A stretch of DNA of 64,000 nt, taken from the NCBI GenBank assembly GCA_029339505.1, contig JAQISU010001235.1, positions 37,229,815 to 37,293,814 of the forward strand. Direction: 5' to 3'. Below are positions 55,421 through 64,000 of the stretch, piece by piece. Below the pieces are notes generated by a model. The model saw only the letters and a program-made list of their open reading frames with translations, was not told the DNA's origin and ran no database searches. The translations under genes were made by a program, and so were the position numbers. Position 1 is the stretch's first letter. Each line of letters begins with the position of its first letter. The DNA is from Unio delphinus (taxonomy: Eukaryota; Mollusca; Bivalvia; Unionida; Unionidae).

Positions 55421-58199
55421 TGAGACATCAACATTGTGTAGGTTTTCTCAAAAGATTTCTCATGATGACATTAATGACACTGTATAGGTTTTCACAGAAT
55501 ATTTCTTGTTTCAACATTTTCAACATTGTACAGGTATTCACAAAAGATAAAGAAGCAATACAAACCTCTGAACTGACTTCATCTATGATTGTTCTGTTTT
55601 TTAAAGAAAGAATGGTTAATCTTTTAGGTACTACAGCTGTTGTGCAGTTTCACTACTTCGCATGCTATCATATCAGTTACTGAGACTACTGAGGCTGATT
55701 GCTAGGCTGAATATTAGAGCATCATAAAGGCTGGCTACAGAAACTGACAATTAAAAAAATGGTTACATTTATATTCATTTTTTCATTAGTTTATACTGGA
55801 TTTCAGTTTAATAAAAAAACAGACTACTTTGTATAGTGTCTGTTATTCATATATTTCCACTTTATATATTTCTACATCCCATCTAACAAAAATTCCGTCA
55901 TGTGAACTATTTCAAATCCCACAAAATAAATCCAATATTTTCATATGTACATATGAAAACATGAATGAAATCCACACTCTAATTACAATGTTGCAAGTGA
56001 TATCTATCAAAATGTTGCGAGTGATGTCTATCAAAACAATCATTATCCACACATAAATGACGATGTTAGCATGTATATTCCAAGATATGCCCACATCTCG
56101 GTGATGCTGATTTCAAACCATTTCATGTCTTGCTTTTGTTCTCCTTTTTTCTTGGCAAACTTGTTTGTTTCTTTTACAAAATTTTCTACCAGATCGACAT
56201 TCAGGAAAAAACTTGAGAAAAAAATCTTTCATTGCTTAGCGGTCCAAACTCGATTGCATGAGAATAAAAAACATTGATCTTGAATACAGCGAGGTCGTCA
56301 CTCCATTGTGCAAGTGAAACTACATCCGCCTTGTCATCCGATTAAAAATCGCTGGCATCTGGTGTTAAAATGGGACTAACATCAATATCTGATCCATTTT
56401 CTAAGAATGATCCAGTAAACTTTTAAATATTGATTGCACTGGACCCTTTAAAGTTACTCATATCTGAATCAGAATCCATCTTTGTTTATCTTGAAAACAC
56501 ACATTTCAAAAACTGCGGAATATTAATTTTAATGTGTCTAAACTTGAACTCTCAGCTTTCCAACTTTTATCAAAATGTTGAGTAAACAATCCTCTTATTG
56601 GTTATGATAATCAAAAATACGCACATTTCTGTACTTTCAACCAATCAACGCTTAGTTAACACAGAAGTATTGCGTCACTCATGCATTTATATAATAAAAT
56701 AGATCCATACATTATGATTATGGTTGTAAATGACAGGTTGTAACAAATAGCAAAGGTTGCTGAAGACCGGTTTTACTGTTAATTGTATTCCTGGTGATTT
56801 GGAAGTGTGCCTTAAAGCTCCAAACATGGAGATAGCTGTCCTAGCTGTCAAGAAATCGCAGAGTAAAATTGCAACCGTTATATGTTTTCTTCTTCACATT
56901 TCAAGACTTAAATAAGCCTGGGTTTGAAGCAAGAGCTAAGTGAGTTTTTGTTTGCACATAGAAATGAAATGCTACAATGTAAATAAAAAACCGAGAAACC
57001 ATGTGAAGCAAATTTTGATGTTGATACACTGTGCTCATAATTATCATAAATTTAGGATTAAAGTTTATAATTCAAATAAATAATACATTTTAAATGCAAT
57101 TAATCTGGCAGCATACCATCTCTAACTTCAACAACATCCATTAACTTTCATATTCCAAACCTGAAGATTGTATACAAGTCCACCTGCCAACAACATAGAC
57201 CCTGGTCTGCTGTCACATAATGTACTTGCAATAAGGATCTTTGTTGTTTTTTCCTACTGAATACTCCTAACAAACTGCATAGACCAAGATCTGCAGGCAT
57301 GTAGGCAATGGCAGATCTAGCTTTGTGCATTTTGCAGTTTGGCAAGACTAATATATGAATAAATAGTGTTAAGAAACCATTTTCTATATGCTGGGGAGTT
57401 ATATGAAATAATATTTTGAGTACAAGAACAGACTTTGTAACAACAAACAAGTAAATGGCAGTAATGTCAAAATCTCACTTGAAACATGTCTGATACTGAG
57501 CAAAGAGCAAACTAAGATTCTGCATTAAGAGACTTTTCAAGGTTGATTTAGATATAAAAAAAAAAAGTTTATTGATGTATTCTACAATTTGGGATAGTTT
57601 CAGCATTTGAAAGGTAGTTGGGCATCCATGGGGGATGTTCTGATGATCTTCAGATAAAACTATTTTAGCACTGGAAGAAACAACTATTTTTATCACATCT
57701 CAAATCCAGTGGGAAACATTCCATAACCAATTCTCAAAACAAATGCTGTAATGTTTGAGGTGAGCTATTAGAAAAAGTACATTTTATTAGTATTATAGGT
57801 ACAATTTATTCATTCCCTAGTAGGTCAACATTTATAATCTTGAACACTGCATATTCACATAAAAACTCTTTTTCCTCCTAATAACAGTTTTCATAAAATC
57901 TTTAACTTCTCTAAGAATATTTGATGCTGAGTTATAATTTCATTTTTGTCCTGAAGTACTTCTGTAATATGTAACATAATTTCATTTTAGGTGAGAAAAA
58001 TATCCTGTTGCTTTCTCCCCCATGTGACTAGATTATATTTCATTTTTCCAAATATTTCTTGATTCTGATAACTCTTGCATATTTTTATTTTTAAACCGAA
58101 AAGTACCTGTACTATTTTCCAAAGATTATATATTTTGAGCAAGGTGACCAATGCCAGGAGCAAGCAGATGGGTCAGTGGGTCAAATACTAATTTAAGCT
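55421..58199. other. intergenic, nothing firmly recognised
   Basis: Short ORFs only. A charged antisense stretch at about 56120-56500 could be old transposase-related sequence, but no motif supports it. Confidence 0.45.
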
Positions 58200-59845
58200 G
58201 TACTTGATAGACACGGACATATCACAGCTAGCGCTTGACTCACTGCCAGGGTTACCCGTCATGGAGCCAATAGTGCTTCAGCTTAACCACGCCATATATT
58301 CCTTGGAAAGCAGAAAACTGCTTGGGAAGGACGAAGTGTTAAAGTGCAGAAGTCCAGCCTGTGACCACATCTCTATGATCTCTTCCTAGTTCCACAACAT
58401 GTGTGATGCCAACATCATCAAAGAATAAAAGAAAAAGGTGATTGTAGTGACCTCAACAACTACCATGACATCTCACTCCTCTTCAGCATTAGAGGATAGG
58501 CCTTTGTTAGAATTCATCTTAAGAAGTCACTGAAAATTTACAGATCGATTACTTCACAGTGATGGCCTTGGAGCAGGCAGATCAACAGTGGATATTTTCT
58601 CCATAAACCAACTGCAAGAGAAATTAATTGAGCAGCAGACTGCCTTTGCGAAGGTATTCAATATGAGCGGCATGGCAGGACTCTTTAAGAGACTGGTAGA
58701 TTGGCTGTCCCCGAAAAATTCACCACCCTTATCCGTTTACATCACGGTAATATGTATGGCATGGTACAGTTTGCAGGCTCCACATCAGACAGCTTCAAGA
58801 TCAAGTGTAGAGTGAAAAACTTACTTGTATCTTCTTCGCTGTACTTCTTAACTATGTCACTAACATGAATATATATAATTAACTCATTAAATGGCAATGC
58901 ACCATACTTCTCTCATTTATTTGAATTGTTTATGCTCCATGTCAATAAAAGTCAAAATAAAGAAATGGAGGAATAGTTAAATTGTTATTGAGATAAACAA
59001 ATAATTTTATATACAATAAATTTTCCATTTTGTTTAACTTATTTAACGACTTATTTGTGGTATTGCTAATTATTTATAAATGTTGATAAATATTCACGTT
59101 ACTGTACCGGAACACTCCTCATCAAAACAGGAGTTGTTTCCCTTGGCAACTCCTGACCTTACTAATTTTCCTGTTACAGAAAATATCGCTAAATATTTGC
59201 AGATTTTGTTTGTTTCTTTGTTTGTTTTTGGATTTTTGTGCTGTTGAAATTTAAAGTTGGTATTATGTAAAGTTTAAGGTGGTTTTGGAGAGTCTTGGGG
59301 TGTTTAGTAAGACCCTATTAACAGTGAGTGACAACCTGTCACTTGACCAGGGGATCAATGCCCGCATTGGAAAGGAGTCCACCACTTTTGGCTCACAAAA
59401 CGCTCATGATATTAACAAATTTACTATCCAGATTATGATGCCTGATCAAATAAGCTACTTACAGATGCCAAGAGAGGGAACCTAGTATCCTCCACGTCTG
59501 TTGCTTGTTACCACATTTAAGGACAAGATCACCAACGCTGACACTCATGCTCAGACCAAAATACCAAGCATCCCGGGACTCCTTAAACACAGATGGCTGA
59601 GCTGGCTCAGTAGTAGCGTTCACATGATACAAGATGGGTGCATCCTGAAGGACATGCTATATGGCGCAGTAACCAGTGTCAAAAGAGCAGCAGGATGTCC
59701 AAACTCCTCCACTTGAAAAACGTCTACAAGCATGACGTGAAAGATCTCAACATTGGCATTGACCAGTGGGAGTCGCTGGCAGATGAGAGACATCTGGCAC
59801 CAGAAGCTACGATTAATGTTCGGAGTGAAACATCATGACAAACAG
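58200..59845 (+). pseudogene. decayed LINE (non-LTR reverse transcriptase) fragment
   Basis: Pieces in several frames, in the right order for one LINE ORF2: LDSLPGLPVMEPIVLQLNHA with KLLGKDEVLK (58204-58389), a DLNNYHDISLL remnant near 58450, RSTVDIFSINQLQEKLIEQQ (58588 on), GLFKRLV, a TSDSFKIKC remnant near 58790, then SDNLSLDQGINARIGKESTT (59279 on) and a C-terminal part with GCILKDMLYGA and DVKDLNIGIDQWESLADER (to 59838). The catalytic palm is largely lost and 58820-59270 interrupts it. Many frameshifts and stops. Confidence 0.65.
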
Positions 59846-61007
59846 TCGTGAAGAACACAGCAAATGTCAAGGGAGGCAATGTGCCATTTAGGCTTTACAT
59901 GTGGAGACAAAATAAGTGTTGTCTCTTTCAGCAGGCACTGTTGTCCCGGGATATAATGTTTGAACATATAATTTCAAACCTGTTAAATTTAGATTTGTTC
60001 AACGAATTAAATTAAAACACTGAAAGGGCAGTCAATAAATTAAAATATTTAATGTTCATTACGTAGGAGATGTGTCTGATATGGCCAGCTGGTATTAGAC
60101 ACAGGTGCGAGACAAAAGCGTTTCGGAACACTTAGTGGTATACATTACAACATCAGTTGCAAGCAACATTGTCACTTTTTCACCAACGTTGTATTCCTTC
60201 ATATCAGCAGATGATTTATTTTGCAGTTTTCTCAGACTTGCAGGATATACATTTCGTCTTTATCATGGGGAGGAGGTTATTGTGAATTCTAACGAACATC
60301 TGATGACAAAACTTCTGTTACTGTTGTTGTGTTTTTCATGTTCTTTTATAACAAGACGTGAATTATATTAGCATGCCACTGAACAGACGCATTCTTGGCC
60401 TCCAGGTTAGTTTTATAATATCCTCTTAGGTTATTCCACAGCTGCTAGCATTTGAAAACACAAAACTACTATATGTTGTGGACAAATCAAGATGCAAGAT
60501 ATTTTCATTCGAAGGATTATTCATGCCAGAAGGTTACCCCTTACAAAACTACTTACGATATTATGATACTCATATTTGGCGATATGGTAAAGATTGGTGA
60601 ATAAAAGATGCGTAAAGATCATTGTTTGGAAAACGTTTACGTAAAACTCATAAATTTGACCTTTTGACCTCTTATCTAGACGTGTTAACGCTTGCTGCAA
60701 ATGCAAGTTAATATATGAATTACTGCAGGAATGAGATGAGCTTATTAGGCTAAAATAATTGTGTGTTCTTCCAACTTACAAGTAACATTTTGATCAACAC
60801 TATATGAGGATCGATTGCCCACAGGGAGGACATGGGTTAGTTGTTTATGAACATGATTAGTACTGTGCTACTCAGCATATCATTCATTAAATGATCATTT
60901 GATATTATCATGAACACTAATAAAAAACAACATTCCTGTCAAGACATATATAAATATCACTTTTAATTCTTGAAACTTTTGCAAAGAAGCTGACATAAAC
61001 ACTCCAA

Positions 61008-61010
<3 letters not shown>
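59846..61010. other. intergenic, nothing recognised
   Basis: No supported ORF or repeat. Confidence 0.5.

Positions 61011-61068
<58 letters not shown>
61008..61068. repeat. (TG)n(TA)n microsatellite
   Basis: Short TG run then about 50 bases of TA. Confidence 0.95.
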
Positions 61069-61070
<2 letters not shown>

Positions 61071-61970
61071 AAGTTTCGCTGTGGAACGAAGTGGATCGAC
61101 AACCCATGTCTTGCAAAGATGGTCTTTCATAGACTTGCAGTAAGCTAACAATTGCTGGCTGAAAGGAATAAACGGTGTCTTAAAGAGTATCTATGTCACC
61201 ACTATTGGATTATTAGCAGTTGAAAAACAAAATGATTGAATCCAATCATTACATTTACCCAAGAAAGTTAGAAATGAGTGGTCACTGTAAAGAACGACAC
61301 GTGTCTCATTTAAATTTCTTAAATTTAAACTTGTCACACATGAGTTTTTCTTTGGAGTGATGGCATGTTAAAGTCATATTGTCTACTTCTAAAGTTCGAG
61401 TGTCACTTGCTTTTACAGGAAGCATACTACTATTACATAGTGATGAAAACCAAACGAATAAACAAAAGCAGGCAATTGTGTGTGGATGTATTGATTCAAT
61501 GATACTTTTATGCATGTTCAAGCGTTTGTTAATAAAAACACTGCTGTATACAGCAAGAAAATTATATCCACATTTCTGAATTTGATGGCATCACTTGTCA
61601 CTCCAGCTTGCTCAGAACAGTCTTTCTCTCTCAGTGACAGTCAATGGGGAAAGCATTCTTGTCTCTTTCTCCTTGGGTAAAAAACATTATTAATAATAAG
61701 AATGACGTTATTTAAAGAAGAAACTCATTTGGTCAACTGATCAATCTCTCATGAAGCCTTCTACAATGGCATATGTATGAATATATACATAAATAATGCA
61801 CACTTTTTAAAAGATGAGATGTCATAAGACAACATAAGATGTTAAAACCAGACAATGCACAAAGCTTCAATGATGAGTATATATATGATTCATACAAATA
61901 GTAGTGGGTGGGGAACACATCGGCAACATTACAGATGAATACATGATAACAATATTATAAAACTTGGTAA
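61069..61970. other. intergenic, nothing recognised
   Basis: No supported ORF or repeat. Confidence 0.5.
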
Positions 61971-64000
61971 TTAACAAAATGGTAGATGTTGACTAAGTGG
62001 CTTTTTGAAAGTTTGGCATGAGTCAGCTGACTTTATATAAGGTGGTATAGAATTCCAAAGTTTAGCTCCAGAAAAAGCAAAACTCTTCTGATAAAACTCT
62101 GAATTTGGTTTAGGTGAATATAACTTCTTGTATGAGATGGATCTTACTTTATACATATTCACTTTTCAACAAATTTAAAATTACATTTAAGATAATCAGA
62201 AGCCAATCCATGTAAGAATTTATAGACTAGTAAACCCTTCTGAAACAGTTCTCTACTAAAATGGAAGTCTCTTTAGAGTTTTAAAATGATTTGTTGATGG
62301 TGTATCTAAATCAACATCAAGAATAACTCGAGCTGCTCTTATTTGATATTTCAGTATTTTTTCCAGATTTTCTATACCGTTATTACCCCTGACAGAACTA
62401 CAGTATTCTAAGTGTGACACGCTATATGCATTGTAGAATATCTTTCTGTTATTGAGGGATAAGAGATTGTATTCTTTTCAAGAGATAAAGCAGTGAGTTG
62501 ACTTTATAATGACCTGATGAACTTGTATTTTCCAACACAAGATATCGTCTTTCTGATGCCTTGTTCACTTTCCGACTATTGTATATTAGTCCCTTTTATC
62601 ATCACCTTGAAGTCGTTTTTCTCAGCTGTTACTCTTGCTTGACTTCATATCATCATGGCTTTTGATCTGGCTGCATTTATCTTCATGTTGTTGTGTTCAC
62701 ACCAGTTATTTATTTTTTTACCAAATCTTTATTTAATTTAGTGCTATTAACAGCCTGTTGATCCAATGTTATGTAATGTTGTATCATCTGCAAACATGGT
62801 GGTGGTGGATAGCTCAGTGTAATGTGGTAAATTATTCATGTGCAGCAGAAAAAGTAATGGGTCAGTAACTGATCTTTGTGGAACACCTAACTTTATCAGT
62901 TTCTTATCTGCAAGTTTATTTAAAATTGAAATTTATTGTTTACAGCCTTCAAGATAGATTGGAAACCACGTTAAAATTTCATGGTTAACTTGATATATAT
63001 TGAGCGTTTTCAGCAGGATTATGTGATTTACAAGGTCAAAAGTCTTTGTAAGGTCAAGAAAAAAATGTGCCTACAAGATTACCTTGATCTATTTTAGTTA
63101 CCCCATCATCTACCATTCTAGTTAGTGTAGTCTGGTATGAAAGTCCCTAATGCCCTAATGTAAGCCTGACTGTCGTGAATGTGGTAAATTAAATGATTCC
63201 AGGTAGTTTCTAAATTCATTAAAAACATCTTTCTAATATCTTTGAAAGCAATGATAACATTGATATAGGTATAAATTTATTCTTATCAGACATATTATCT
63301 ACACATGTAGCTGTTCTGACATCAAGTTGGCCTAATTCATTTAAAATGAATTCAGAACATATTTTATGACTTATATTTAGGTATTCTGAAGGACTCTTCT
63401 TTGCTAAGTTTTGAAGAAATATGCTCATTTAATTCATCACTGGAGAATCTTTATGGACTGTGAGGTCTACAAGTTTTTTCATTTATATTTACAACAAAAC
63501 ATTCATTAAAGACCAAGGTATATCTTTCAATTATTAAGAAATATTTGTGAATTCATCTTTCTTTATTCAATACCTATTATATTTATTTTTTATGATAAAT
63601 TTTATGTTGTTTACTTAATTTTCGTGTACAGCAGATAGGATAATGATCATTTATGGAATATTGGGGAACTGCATAACATTGTCAACATTGTTGGTACTAT
63701 ATAGATGTAATCAATTAGTGTTTCAGATAACTCTGTTATCCTAGTGGGAACATGAACTAACTGTTGATAATTCGGGGAGTTCATAGTTTTATCTAACTTT
63801 GATATCAGGAAGCAAATTGTAACTGAAGTCACCCACTAAACAGACTTCTTTGTATTCCATATACAGAGATTCAACCTTTTTTTGAAATGTGGTACACCAA
63901 GTATTATCAGTGTTCAGTGGTCTATATATTATTTTTTGTTTTTTCATTACAATTATTAAATAATGTCAATGTCAATGGAACTTGGAGCTACAGGTTACCA
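61971..64000 (-). pseudogene. decayed LINE on the - strand, running off the window
   Basis: Read on the - strand from the right edge: an endonuclease-end remnant (NYQQLVHVPTRITELSETLI, DYIYI, 63647-63832), then FIPISMLSLLSKILERCF (63219-63428), an RT palm with FADDT at about 62782-62797 preceded by MNNLPHYTELS, and a C-terminal end FAFSGAKLWNSIPPYIKSAD (61971-62162). That ending is typical of CR1/Jockey-type ORF2. Many stops and frameshifts lie between. The 5' end is outside the window. Confidence 0.7.

Noticed and set aside
55420..55683. Extra coding exon after the GTPase stop
   Set aside because: The GTPase already ends at a TGA in a typical place; the ORF has no family resemblance and lies after a poly(A) signal.
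56070..56510. piggyBac-type transposase start on the - strand
   Set aside because: A charged DSDSD-like stretch alone; no catalytic motif and many stops.

Overview
This window looks like animal nuclear DNA from a lophotrochozoan invertebrate, most likely a mollusc and perhaps a bivalve. It is AT-rich, with long introns, many (TA)n and (CA)n tracts, tRNA-derived SINEs, MITEs, a Gmr1-like LTR retrotransposon and decayed LINEs. The organism call is inference. No rRNA, functional tRNA gene or CRISPR array was found.

Bases 1 to about 8.4 kb hold a compact, intron-free block of virus-type genes, all on the + strand. It reads as the structural module of an integrated adenovirus-like/Polinton-like (Maverick/adintovirus-type) DNA virus. 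In order it has: the end of an unknown protein with a NUMOD1-like tail, a small unknown ORF, a 1-kb repeat-rich non-coding stretch, a broken conserved-type gene, a minor-capsid-like protein, a 462-aa candidate major capsid protein, a pX-like basic/hydrophobic protein running into a coding tandem repeat, an adenain-type cysteine protease with a complete catalytic set, a broken fibre-like gene, a two-helix membrane protein and a 456-aa beta-rich capsid-associated protein. No polymerase, integrase or packaging ATPase is visible; they may lie left of base 1. Nearly every gene ends in a short hairpin at its stop codon, and two genes are preceded by the same palindrome followed by a TATA-like tract. 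Several genes are broken by indels at homopolymers while the capsid and protease frames stay open.

From 8.4 to 31.5 kb is intergenic DNA. It holds a foldback element (8419-8714), two long near-perfect hairpins, SINEs, an hAT-type MITE with an 8-bp target duplication, and a complete but dead LTR retrotransposon on the - strand (18122-24091). Its order is gag, protease, integrase, then reverse transcriptase, which is characteristic of Gmr1-like Ty3/gypsy elements.

From 31.5 to 55.1 kb is one host gene on the + strand with at least eight coding exons. It encodes a discoidin (F5/8 type C) domain joined to an IFI44-like GTPase domain, about 468 residues in the part seen; any upstream first exon was not found. 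From exon 5 onward the introns are built largely of minisatellites: at least ten different arrays with units of 26-62 bp. One carries the AP-1 core TGACTCA in almost every unit, one is derived from the gene's own exon-5 splice donor, and one presents a splice-site-like TAG/GTATG about 95 times.

From 55.1 to 64 kb is the 3' flank, with a broken LINE on the + strand (58.2-59.85 kb), a (TG)(TA) tract, and a second broken LINE on the - strand running off the right edge.
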